64,000 bases of DNA from Kwoniella bestiolae CBS 10118 (Eukaryota > Basidiomycota > Tremellomycetes > Tremellales > Cryptococcaceae): positions 6,962,001-7,026,000 of the forward strand of contig NC_089241.1 in the NCBI RefSeq assembly GCF_000512585.2. Reading direction: 5' to 3'. Positions within the stretch are counted from its first letter, which is position 1. Every line of letters starts with the position of its first letter. A model generated the notes under the pieces. The model was not told where the DNA came from. It did not search any database and saw only the letters and a list, made by a program, of their open reading frames with translations. This document shows positions 12,246 through 24,320 of the stretch, in pieces. Both the position numbers and the translations under genes were made by a program.

Positions 12246-15200
12246 TTGTTCCCATAGAGCGTGTAGACATTCATCTTGCATAGGATACCATACCCATACT
12301 TATCATATATACATATATATACACCTAAAACAGACCAACGATTCAATTCAAGTAATCCACCCAAAAATCCCTCTGCTTCTTCTCCCGTGAGTGAATTATA
12401 CACACACATACATATACACAATCCATACACACCCACCCCCTTGCTATACATTCTCATCGTACCTCTGACAAACCGTCTGCTACTGCTACTCCACTCCATA
12501 TGCATACACAGCTGATTCATCCGTTTAACACATACCTACAGTATACGACACATATTATCGATCACAGCCACCCCCTTCTCCTTGGTGAGTGTATGCAACG
12601 AATTGATTTGATTTGCTTCCTCACTATCCCGGAGGTAATGTATACCCATCTCATGTGACTTGCTACGAATCAAGTGCTTACACACAGACAAACTTCTTTC
12701 CTCTTATCACACCATGCAATCGCGATTACACCGACCGAAAAACAAATTCAAATTCTCCTTGCTGTATTCGCATTCATCCCCACCTTTCATCTCACTCTTT
12801 CTGCTCTGCTATTCCACCTCGGACATCATGGGATGTATTCGGTTGATAGGCTTAGGGCCACAATTACGCTCACGATCTACCGGACGTGCGAAGCGTTTCA
12901 GTCGGACGCTGCTTGCTTGGTACAATCAAGGATCTTGTGTTGATTTGGAGCTGAAGTGGAAGGGACACCGATAGTACAGCTAGGCAGGTTTATTTGAAAC
13001 TCGTGAGTTAGGTTTTACTCCTGTCCGTCATCAAAGACAAACTACCTATCTGTCTGCACAAACATCTTCTCTTCCTCTTCCCTTGACTCTTGACATCGCC
13101 TCTCCATCGTGATACATCCGCGACATATCGAGATATATATAATATATATACCTCTCGTCCCAGAAGAGAAGCATCTTATTGTTCTTCAACTCTGATTATT
13201 CCTATCATATCTTCATATTTTGCTTTGACCTATTCCTATGATAGAGAGATTTACAATATCTCGTCTACATCAACATTCGTCATCGAGCTAGGCTAATCAA
13301 TCAGTCACCTCAAAATATCACAGTCCCTCAATTAGCAACCAGAACGCCATCTCGCACGATATCTTAACTCGAAGCTCGTTGGAAATCTACAAATCTCAAA
13401 CATAGAACTGCTTACTGGACGGTCCGGCCGAAATACTCGTACATCCGCGTGAGTATTATCGATTCCCACTATCCCACGCAGAGATAACGCTAAAGTGAGA
13501 CATATGACTGCTTTAGCTTGTACCGTCTCTTCGTTACATATATATACTACGTCTAGACCCGACTAGTGAGTACCTCTTCCATCTCCGTTTCGTCTTGTCT
13601 CGCAAATGTCGTGTTGTTTGATTAATCGTCTTCTGTTGTCACATATCCTCTTGTTCGTTCGTTCCTTCTTTCGCGGACCCCAGTCTCATATCATGGCTTG
13701 ATTTGAGTTTAGATTGTGCCTTGTGATTTCCGTTCCAAAGAAGGACGGGTTGCCCCAAGCAAGTATCAAATGTTGGATCTCTGCTTCACGTCTACTCCGT
13801 CTACAGGCTAAAGGACGATGTGATCCGCGTCGATCCTTTTCATCCTTTCTTTTTACCCAATTGCGTAAGACGTCGATCGTTAAATGAAATCCCATTTTTT
13901 CTCCACATTCCTCGGACTTCCAACAAAACTCTATTACTCCTCCTTGCCCCCCTCTGCTTCCGGGCTCCTATTGGATTCTTACGTGTTCAATTATCGCTGC
14001 TACGCACGGGGTTTGTAAATTGAAGAACTAAACTTTATCGCGATATGAGCGATCATCATTACGCCATTAACGCGCAACCTTGTTCGTCGCGGGAAGCTAA
14101 GCTTTCCTACAACCCAGTGTTTGTGGAGTGGTGGTTCATCAGATCTGGAATCTTGTCGACGGGTTCATGGCGCTCTAGGGATGGGAATCGGAATTGGAAT
14201 CGCCATTTGCTCTTAGCTTAGCTTGGCCAAGAAACCTTACATTCCGTTGGCCCAGGTTACAAGGAAACCAGATCATTCTTGCCAAATGAATCCCAATTTC
14301 CCATGAACTCGTTCTGTCCTTCTTGTCTGTCGGTCCGACTTTCATCTCTGGTTAATCTCGGAGTCGGCAGTCATCGACTTGCGAAGCCAAAACTTACCAT
14401 CTTTTCTCACCCTATGATAGCATATAAGAGTCGACATCTGGAACCCCGCAATACGTTCACGGTTACGCATTACGTGTCGGAATTGAAACCGTCTCCGTAA
14501 TCCGATTCTTCCGCGATTGGCCTCTCTCGACGCACCCGGTTCATCCGAGATTTTCGTGAGTTTTGAGTTTTCTTCTAGGTTGTGATTCGTCACCTTTTTA
14601 CTTTTTGGAACGCTGGGCATATCTCTCCGAGATGTAGCCACTTTTTGGCTTGCTATTTTTTCTCGTTCTCTCGTTTAGATTATATCATACATCAGGGTTT
14701 CAATCCTTCTTCCAATTCCATTTCACCGTACTTTACGGTCTGGCGGTCTCGCTTGGTTGATTATCCTTATGGAAGAGATATGTCACCTTGAGCAAGTCAT
14801 CGCGGAGTTTCTTATTTTATGGCGCGTATGTGCCAAAAGATATAGGAACTCCCACCAAACGATGTAACGCCGAGCGTGACATGGTAGTGGGAAGCTCTCA
14901 TAACCTGATTTCGCCTTAACTGTAATTTCAGAAATCTCCCCCTTATTTACCTTTCTCCTTAGATTTTGACGTTATCCTATGGTGCTTTTGGGTTCGACTT
15001 TCTTTACTACCACGTCAATCCTTATCAGGATCATCAGGGACGTGCGGTCATGCAAAGCAACAAGCATTTCCGTGAATCTCTGATAGTTCACAATTTAGCA
15101 CCATAGACACTTTTATTTCGTTCAAGGGATTTTTGTGTTTTGGTGCAGGTTTATGGGACGTGACGTGACATCCTTGACCTTATCGAGAGAATCCTTTACC

Positions 15201-16229
15201 TTCACCTCATGGTGGGATGGTCACCCTTTACACCTCTTTACACCTTTGGCGTTGCACGCTGTTATCCTATCCGACTACCTCTGATCACGCTGCGAACGTA
15301 AAACGGGTGCGCTCAATGGAATAAGGTCATTGGAGTTGCCTTTTTACCTTTAAAGCTCAAGCTATTCTTTTGACCCGCCCCACTCTTATTGAATTGTAGC
15401 TTGTTCTCCATTTCACATCTTCTCGACGTTTGACTTTGATGACTTCAGAGTAGTTCATCCCATCTCATCTCTCCCCAGCTCACCAGGAAAACGGCGTTAG
15501 ACGGTGTCTCGGATCGCCTTTGTAGAAAAACTCTTTCTCTCTTTATAAATTGTCTTCTTCACTCGCTTGATATACTCTCACTATTGTCTTGGTTGAATTG
15601 CTATCTACGTCTACGAACAAACGGGAAACAGTCAAACTCACGCTTCTTTGGTTCTCTCCGCATCTTCACCTGCTCCCTCGACACGACCAACCAATCAACC
15701 TGCCCTCTCTCATCTCATCGTCAACTCGAAACTCAATCGGTCAATTGTTTCAAATACGCCTTATTCCAACAAACTGAATTGATTTACTGGTTCGCCCCCT
15801 CACTTGGTCGTCATCACACTCGGATTATCATTCTGATACCGCCTGGACCAATAACTGCTTACCACTTGCCCCTCACATCAACTCGACCCAAACGGGCCTC
15901 ATTGAAATCAAACATCAAACACCTGACGCAACCCATCCTATCCCATCCCACCAATCTGGACATATAAACTCCCTCAATCTCCCTGACGATCCCACTTCCT
16001 ATCCCCACACACACCCGTTTCACTTGTATTTAACCCGACACATCCATTTCACAATTATCACCCGAGCAGGTCTCACCTTTTCGTTCCTCTTTCCCTATAC
16101 CTACCTCGTCACCAGGTGACATATACGCTTAAAGGCATCTGCCGAGCTCTCCAAACGACATAACCTGAAACCTTTTCTGATTCATTTCCTTATTCTTTAA
16201 TCTTTTCACCTCGCCCATACATTCACAAG
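12246..16229 (+). promoter_or_regulatory. Very long upstream/leader region of the G1 cyclin
   Basis: Four kilobases with no convincing protein, bounded on the right by the cyclin ATG. The plus strand is strongly pyrimidine-rich, especially 15400-16229, as in fungal leaders. It carries several donor-like GTGAGT sites (about 12386, 12583, 13001, 13449, 13563, 14558), so a long, possibly spliced 5' leader is plausible. The longest plus-strand frame (15584-15967) starts only at TTG and has no family feature. Transcript data are needed to separate promoter from leader. Confidence 0.45.
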
Positions 16230-17688
16230 ATGCCTCCCACCGCCGCCGTCAAGTCTGCTCGATCCTCCATATATGGGTGGACTAAGAAGAGATCGGTATC
16301 ACCTTCCTCATCATCGCAGCAATCCACTTCCCAGCCAAAACCCAAGATGGCCCAACAACCTCAGCATCACTACACCCAACCTGCCATGCCCACCCCTAGA
16401 AGGCCGGAGGAAAGCCCGTACTTTGAGGAGGATTACAGTGATGAGATCGTTGCTTACATGCACTCTATGGATGTGAGTAGTAGACCTTCAACTTGAAGTG
16501 AAGCGAAGTGATTCTAATGTATCCCAACAGAACTCCACTCTCGCCTCCGCTGAACTCATGGACATGCAACCTGAACTCCAGTGGTTCATGCGACCTTACC
16601 TCATTGACTTCCTCATCGAAGTGCACCAACAGTTCCGTCTCCGACCTGAAGTCCTCTACCTCGCCATGAACATCGTCGACCGATACGTGTCAAAACGGGT
16701 GGTCTACAAGAAGCACTATCAGCTTGTTGGATGTGCTGCTCTTTGGATAGCAGCCAAGTTCGAAGATGGAAAGGACAAGGTACCACTTGTTAGGGAGTTG
16801 GCTGAGATGTGCTGTAAAGCCTACGACGAGAGTGCTTTCATCCAGATGGAAGGCCACGTCCTCTCTACTATCGGTTGGAACATCGGTCACCCCTCTGCTG
16901 AAGCTTGGTTGAGGATCAACACCACCGGTCACAACTACGAAGATCCCAAGGTGCAAAACATGGCTAGATTCCTCATGGAGATAACGCTCTTCCACCGAGA
17001 ATTCGTCGGTATCCAATCATCCCTCGTCGCCTCTGGTGCTCTTATGCTCGCTCGATTCATCTGCGGTAAAGCCAGGAAACCAGTCGCCCGACACGAAAAC
17101 GTCGCTGTCAGAATTGCTTTGGCTATTGACAAACATTTCGCCGAGAAATTAGAACAAGTCTCCGAGATTGTCATTAGAAAATACGCTCCTACCTACTACG
17201 GACGATGTTCCACCATCTGCCGAGAATGGTACTTATCTGGTCGAAGATTCGTGTACAACCCCGAAACACCCGCTACTCCCGTCTCGACCAACCTCCCCAC
17301 ACCAGGTCTCGCCCCTTCCGGATCAGGTGGATGGCCATCGAAACGTGGTTCATGGGCTACTGGCTCACCTGGCGGGTCGATCTCCTGCGCATCATCCGAA
17401 GCAGGTGACGATGCTCCTCTCACACCCATCACACCTGTCCACTCTCATAACATCGATCCATTCTCAGTCGCATCCAAGGAAAACATCGCTCCTGGAGTGT
17501 ACGGTTCCAACCCATCTGCAAGCCTATCGAAAGACTCGGTATCGAGCGTCTCCGTCCAAGTCACATCTGCCAAACCTTTACCCCAGCCTCCTCTCTACGC
17601 TCACGCTCAACGTCCGGCTCTCCACGCGTTACCGCCTGTGGGAGACCTCTCGTTACCCAACCGATCGATGAGGAGGCTCAGCAACTGA
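16230..17688 (+). CDS. CLN1: G1/S-specific cyclin (CLN type)
   Basis: Regulatory subunit of the cell-cycle CDK, driving G1/S commitment. Two exons: 16230-16472 and 16531-17688, about 466 aa. The N-terminal about 80 residues are Ser/Pro/Gln-rich, ending in YSDEIVAYMHSMD. The cyclin fold begins at about residue 90: MRPYLIDFLIEVHQQFRL and LYLAMNIVDRYVSKRVV, which carry the MRAILVDW/Y-x-A-V-N-x-x-D-R-like cyclin signature, then LVGCAALWIAAKFED and a second cyclin fold (FLMEITLFHREFVG). The Ser/Thr/Pro-rich tail from about residue 325 has many SP/TP pairs, consistent with phosphodegron control of a G1 cyclin. Upstream is a very long leader/promoter region and downstream about 1.9 kb without a gene. 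Cyclin identity is firm; CLN1 orthology rests on the fungal single-CLN pattern. Confidence 0.92.
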
Positions 17689-19573
17689 CGATAATGGCTC
17701 TGGCTCAACGCAACGATACCGACACGACTTCTCTTTCCGGCATTTATATCATTTACTCTGGCATATAACTAGTACCCCCACCATACGCTGCATATAACCC
17801 ACCAACACATATATCACCCAACAACGACCCATTGCATATTCACCCCAACGACACAATACACATACCATACCATACCATACTATATCATACCGACGAGTGA
17901 GAAACATCAAGATCAGGGAGAGAGAGACACCATAAAAAGTTTATACATCATATATACATATATTTATAGTATTTCTTTTCTTTCGTCGTTCGTCCTTTAT
18001 CTTGGTCATCATAGATACATAAGACTATTATTTGTTGAGTACGATTACACAGTAGTATCATTATCATTATCATATTTCAATCTCTTCTTATGTTGATCGT
18101 AGATTACTATTACTTATGATGATGATATGCAATGACGACCCACGTCGAATCTTATGGCTACAACGTTCGTCCATCACTGCATGGCTCAGGATGAGCAACT
18201 TCAAGAATGATCCGGGACCGCACGGTCCACGATCGAGGATTCAGGAAAAAACAGTCGCGTCCTATTATCCTATTATCAGGATCGAACAACTCGGTTAGGG
18301 TCTGGTCCATAGTGGTAGACGGAGTACGCAGTACCTTTTTCTGTTTCTTTTCTTTTCCCATCTCAAGCCACCGATGACTATGACCCATCCGTTACCGAGA
18401 CGTACGTACGAGTGAGCACGAACACGAGTATGAGAAAAACGTCTACGTACTATGGTGGCCTCGCGTAAACTGAACGGTCGGACGGGATGGGAGACGGAAA
18501 AAGGAGTCGTACGGGGCCAGATCATATAAGTTACTGTAGGAGGAACGAATGTCCTAAAACTATGAAAATTAAGGGATCTGAGGATGAGTATGGCGGAATG
18601 AGAGATTCCGATCCATCTTCAAGCTATGAGTATTCATACCCTACCGTTATTACAGGTTAGAAGCAAGCGAAGGTGAGGGTATTGTATGAATAGGAAGGAG
18701 TGACGTTCGTTAAGACCAGTCAGTCAGTGGAGGGAACGCATGTACATGTACAGTGCTCAGTCTGGAGTACGGTATTGCCAGATGATGTTACAGTGTGATA
18801 CGTCTCCGGACGATATGGGGGTGTTATGTCCATCGCATCGCAAGATATGACACCATCACTCATTGGAGTACAGCCATGTGTCGGGCAGACTGTGCGGTCT
18901 AGCTGGCGCTGGCACTCCCTTTAGCCCTGCCTATCAAGGTGACTTACCCACGCTCGGAGAATAATGGTGCGAGACAATGTGATGTACAAAACTGATATAT
19001 GTCTCACCTTCGCCAGTTCCTTATCAGGTCAAATCAGCGTGACGTGACTGCTAGTGCAATTCACATGAAATCACACAAGGACATTCCGATGGAACGATTG
19101 ATTAACGCGCAAGTAATACTTTACTTTAAATTTACTTCTCCGAAGAATTGAGCTGAGTAGAGATCGCGATCAGGGTTAAGATCAAGTGTCACAGTTCTCG
19201 GTCCAGTCGACTTTGCTATTGACGCATGTGCATATCCGTAACATTGTACCGCAGCAGGTGAGGTCGTTGAGATTAAATCCTCGTTTCATCTTGACTTGAT
19301 AGATAGAACCTCAATTCTTAAAATTTATCGTCCACTCGTATGTTATCTTATCAGAATGTTCATCACATATGCATTGAGTTCATCTATGTAAGAGAAAGAT
19401 TCATAACAGTACTACTAATTACGAGGCAAAAGTCATTGAAGAGAGTCTGAAGAAAGAGATCATAATTGATTGTAGAATAATCGTCCATCGTCCATCATGC
19501 CATACTAAATAATTCAAAAGATCCTGTCTATTCGTCCCCTTCCTTCTCTTCACGTCCAGTAGCGCCCCATCAC
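17689..19573. other. Convergent intergenic region (cyclin / GMC oxidoreductase)
   Basis: About 1.9 kb between two stop codons. The first 400 bp are A/T-rich with CATAC and ATAT runs, fitting the cyclin 3' UTR. The remainder has stops in all frames and no recognisable gene or repeat. Confidence 0.4.
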
Positions 19574-22500
19574 CTATCGCAGATTAACAGGCTGGTACGA
19601 TTGTTGAGTTGGCCAAGCAGCAGCGGCTCCCTGAGGTGTAGGATACTGATGACCATGATGATCGTGTCCGTCGTCCGAATGATCATCCCTATAAGGAGTC
19701 GACGATCCGCTCAGACCGTATCCAGAGTGAGATTGTGGTATTCTAGTGGCTAGATCGGCAGTGGCCATAGTATCTACCGAGTGGGTCCTAGAATGAGCAG
19801 CGAAAGGAGGTTCGACAGAGGATGAACCGTGGTTGTCGAATGCTGCCATTGGGTATGCTTGGGGTTCGTTAGAAGGCGTGGCGTAGCCTTCTTTGTATGC
19901 TATGGGCAGTATCACTCGTTAGCTCAACCTTTTGCGTTTTGCGCTTGAGGCCAGCTTGGACAGATAAACTCACCACCAGCTCCTACCCCATTATCCCATC
20001 CACCTTGGACATTTCGTTGATCATACCATCCCTTCTCATTTGCAGCTGCTCCGGTCTTCCTCTTTTTCAAACAGAAGAACAATAACAAAGCAGCAAGACC
20101 AACAGCAGCTCCGATACCTACTCCAATTCCAATACCGATCTTAGCACCGCTAGACAAGCTTGACGAGCCAGAAGCGGCATCGGCATTGGCGTTGGTCACA
20201 GAGGTATCGGTGGCTTTACCTGCAGAAGCAGTTGACGCTTGGTCCGAACCGGCCGAGGTGGAAGTGGTGTTTTGGACGGCGAGCTGCTTCCAGTGTTTCT
20301 TCTTGATGATATCAGAGGCCTTTTCGGCAATACCATATGTGACTGCCATGGTGTGCGCGGAGATGTGCAAAGGAGCGATGGAGGTGTCGATCACCCTCAG
20401 GTTACCGGTACCGTAGACCGTCAATGTGGTATCTACCACACCACCAGAGTCTTTGGGCAACATCGAACAAGTTCCCATGGGGTGGTACTCGGTTCCACAG
20501 TTGGTCTTGGTGTAGTTGTTGAGAGCATCTCCAGTGACGGAAGGGCCAGGGTATACTTCGGTGATCATGACTTCGCTCAGGGGAGAGGCAGCTGCGAGTC
20601 TTCTAGCAAACGCAGATCCATATGACATTATATCGATGTCGTATCCTACACCAAAGTAGTCCGGGTTGATCATGGGTTGGGTGAAAGGGTCGGTCGACGA
20701 GATCAGGATCTTTCCTCTAGACCATGGATGTTGAAGGGCAACCTGGATACCCATCTCGTTCCCACCTTTACCAAGCATCGTGAGGATGATTTCCAGCTGA
20801 CCGACATCGGAGGTGAACCATTTTTGCATAATGTCGTATTGTGCCTTCAATCCGGTGACTACGTTGTCGGGAAGGTCAAGCCATGATTTGACGTTGGCAA
20901 CGGTAGAATCCATCTGAGAGGCGATGTTGGAGGCGTAAGAAGTAGCTTCCTCTTCGGAGTCCATGACGTCGTTCATAGATGGGTAGCCGACAGCTTCGTT
21001 GACATATGTCCAAAGACCAGTCTTCGAGGTGTCATACTCGGTCTGAGCGGATGCTTTGAGATCGGCAGAGGTACTGAGATTGTTCCAAGTGAAAGTCCCT
21101 TGTGGGGTAGACCAGTACATAGAGTAAGAGACGTGATCTTGCAAGTTGAAACCGACAGGAAGGTCCAGCTTGGTATCGATGTTAAGACCCTCGAGGGTCT
21201 CTGAAGGTCCAATACCTGACAATTGGAGAATCTGAGGACTTCCGACGGTTCCACCACTATAGAAAAAGATCATATCAGCAAAGCTTTAACAGAAAGGCGA
21301 TAGAAAGAACGAAGAACAAAGATGATTTCATAACCCCAGGGACAGATTGTAAGGCATGAGCTGACACTCACGCAAGTAAAACCTCCTTGTTGGCTTGAAC
21401 TGAATAACTCTGCGCATCCTTGCTAGCTTGGAATCTAACACCACTAGCGATGATATTTCCGTTCGCGTCTTTGGTACCATTGAAGAGGACTTCAGTCACT
21501 TGTTGACCCGTCAAGATAACCAAGTTAGATCTAGGTGGAAGTGGATCGATGTAACCTGCTTTGGAATCTGATCGTGTCTGGTTGCTGGTATTGATTGTTG
21601 ACGTAGATAGCCATGCTCCCCTAGATATGCCCGCGGCATTATCGATGGATTGGAATCCCAAGGTGACCCAGGCACTGAAATGGCAGTGTTTATCAGTAAA
21701 TCGAGATATGACACGATAGAAGAATCGATAACTCACGGAATCCATTTGGCGACTTCATCGAAGATGTAAGCCGTGTGACCAACTTGAATTGGACCGCTTG
21801 TACCGTGCAAGGATGAATCAGAGGTCATCGAGAATTTGGATTTGACATCGGCAGAGGGAGCGGTGTAGTTTTCAGACTGTATGGGTCGGAATCAGCATGG
21901 TTAGCGTGATATAGTTGTTAGGAAGAGAGAGAGATCATACTGACCTTTTTGATATATTTGTTGACTTCATCCCAATCCCAGGTTTCATCGGCATTAGGAT
22001 TCAGTGCTGAGAAAACGTTGTAACGTAAGTTACCAAGATAGATTCGCATAAGGTGATACACTCACTAGCCCAAGCATCGAATTCAGGTTCACTCGGTCGA
22101 CCCCAGAACATTCCGTTGATAGCACCCGAACCACCCAAACCTTTACCCCTTGGCCAGTATTTCGTTCCACCTCCAGAGTCGACCTACAAAGAAGTTAAAA
22201 TCAGCTCCATATCCTTTCTTTCTTCCCTAAAAGCGATTCACTCACTTGTGCTACAGTATTATAGGCCCAATCATATGCTGAGCCAGTCAAAGAATTGAGG
22301 TATGAGTACCCTGCAGAAGCATTTTGTCGTCAGCCACTCCTTCCTTCACTTGATCAGTCAAAGACCAAGCATCCTTTAATTCCCCAATGCCAAGACTTCT
22401 GCGATGTAAGCAGAATAAGACAAAGCACCTACCTGGAGTATCAATCTTTGCCTCCACGTCTGTCCCATCCCCACCAGCCTCAATACAGAGCACAGTGACA

Positions 22501-22736
22501 TTCGACCATTCACTCAATCTAGCAGCGAGCGTCAAACCCGCTACACCTCCTCCGGCGATCACGAAATCATACGAGTTGCCGTTGACTTTGGAGGCATCCG
22601 ATGTGATTTCCCTCTTGAGGTTGCTCCTATGTGGGTTGTTGATGTTGTGTGGGTGTAATTCTCTTTTGGATGGGTCGAACGCTATCACTGTGGATAGGAG
22701 GGGGAGCAACGATATTATCGTTGTGGTTGAAAACAT
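19574..22736 (-). CDS. GMC-family FAD oxidoreductase, secreted and membrane-anchored
   Basis: FAD-dependent alcohol/sugar oxidase or dehydrogenase (glucose-methanol-choline family); substrate unknown. Eight exons (minus): 22433-22736, 22246-22310, 22066-22183, 21945-22006, 21737-21876, 21372-21674, 19974-21256, 19574-19899, about 866 aa. A signal peptide (IISLLPLLSTVIA) precedes the FAD motif GGGVAG at 62-67. GKGLGGSGAINGMFWGRP is the GMC signature. The catalytic pair lies in YHPMGTCSM (about 585) and SAHTMAVTYGIAEKA (about 630). After the enzyme come a Ser/Ala-rich linker, one transmembrane helix (GIGIGVGIGAAVGLAALLLF, about 700-720), a KKRK stop-transfer and about 140 cytoplasmic residues. 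The anchor makes it longer than soluble GMC enzymes (about 600 aa) and points to the cell surface or secretory pathway. Confidence 0.92.
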
Positions 22737-24320
22737 CTTGGAAATGGAAGTGGTTAGGGGAAGGGGAGTTGTACGTGACTTGTGCCACTGGAGTCGTAAG
22801 GTCGTATTTCGCGTTCGTGTAAAAAGTTTATCTATCTGATTGAGGGGATAAAGTGTATAATAAGTGAATCAGCTATTTATGTTTTATCTTTACTTTGTAT
22901 CATTGAGTTGTTGTAGATGAAAGGGAATAGGAGGGTTGCTCACCTCTATCTATATATTTATACCTGGATCTGATATTTGTTAAATCCGCAACCGAATGTA
23001 CGAGTAATTTGCGGGGTAAACGGAGGGACGAGAGTAAGGATCAAATTGACATGCAATGCTGTGTTATGCTTTGTTGTCTTGTCCTATTTGATCCAATGAC
23101 CAATGACCAATGAGAAGAGTGGGAGAGAGAGAGCTATGACGAGCGAGTGAATTTGATGTATAGTAGTGAGGGGTGTTTTCTTGGCTATGATTTGCAGTAA
23201 TAACAAAAGTAATGTCGGATCGGGACGGGACGCGCGAGAGCAAGACGACGGACGACGTGATTCCCGGATCAATCTTTGTTGGGATCAATGTGAAACGCTA
23301 TTGTCTATTGATCGTTCCTTTGATACACTTGGACTATCCTACTCTACTCTATCACCAACAAACAAGATTATAGATGAACAAAGAGAAGAGAGAAGGATGC
23401 AAAGACACAATGCAGTAAAGGTAGGTATGATGATACACTCAATCAACATCCACAGTTTAGCAAGCAAGTTTGGCATTCTGCAATTTTACATTTTGATTTT
23501 TCCTCGGGGAAGCAGAAGCAGAGATCCTCGGTTCTATCGCAATGGATGTATCTAATTAAGCATGACGGGGGAAGGGACAAACAGGAAAAGACACAAAGCT
23601 GTGTAGAAAGTTACTCCCTTATCAGCATCAAGCCGCTGATGACTTGTTGACTTTGATTCTTGCTTTCCTCTTGGTCCTTATCCAGTTAGTACAAGTTGCA
23701 GCAGTATTCTCCGATCTTTGTATCTTTCACCCAAATCACAAATTCACAAAATCACACGTTTTAGCTTGGTCAAATGCATCTGCCAAGCAAATATCACGGT
23801 AGTCCTTTGTGGACAAGCCAGAAGAGAGAGAAAAGAGAGAGAAAAGACAACAGAACAGGGTAACACGTAACGCCCTGAATCAAGGTCAAGTGGCACGTTT
23901 AGCCGAGCACAAGGACAGCGTTTCACAGGAATCAACAAAGTCACCGGCCGCCTTCTGCGTAAGAGCCGATAAACGGGCGAGAGCAAGATCACTTGGTACG
24001 TGGATGATTTATTTTTACTTTTTGTACATATACCGTACTAAGGATAGCCCGGGAAGCATGTACTGCCTTGCGGAGAAACAGGATGCTGTACAATTCTTCA
24101 TTGACTGAGCGGGGATGAGTCAGTCCGTTAGGGAATATCGCAAGTGGACATTTAATCACTTAGCAAGTGCGATACGCTGAGCCAGGCAGTCTTCCTTGAT
24201 CGTGATACATCGTCATACCTACTACACTATACAACTAAACAGGCCATACACCGAAGGCAAGGTCCCCTGGATCATGACATCCTGTTTCAACTACTCCTCC
24301 TGACCTGAATGATACACGCC
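22737..24320. promoter_or_regulatory. GMC oxidoreductase upstream region and Rictor 3' flank
   Basis: About 1.6 kb between the GMC start and the AVO3 stop, both on the minus strand. It contains a triple CCAAT repeat at 23093-23113 and purine-rich tracts around 23800-23860. No gene is supported. Confidence 0.4.
23093..23113 (+). promoter_or_regulatory. Three tandem CCAAT boxes
   Basis: Three perfect adjacent copies of CCAATGA, about 360-380 bp upstream of the GMC oxidoreductase start codon. CCAAT is the binding core of the HAP2/3/5 (NF-Y) complex, which often controls carbon and redox genes in fungi. The repeat is seen directly; regulation is inferred. Confidence 0.5.

Noticed and set aside
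15584..15967. 127-codon plus-strand frame upstream of the cyclin
   Set aside because: Begins only at TTG, pyrimidine-rich composition, no domain; treated as leader sequence.
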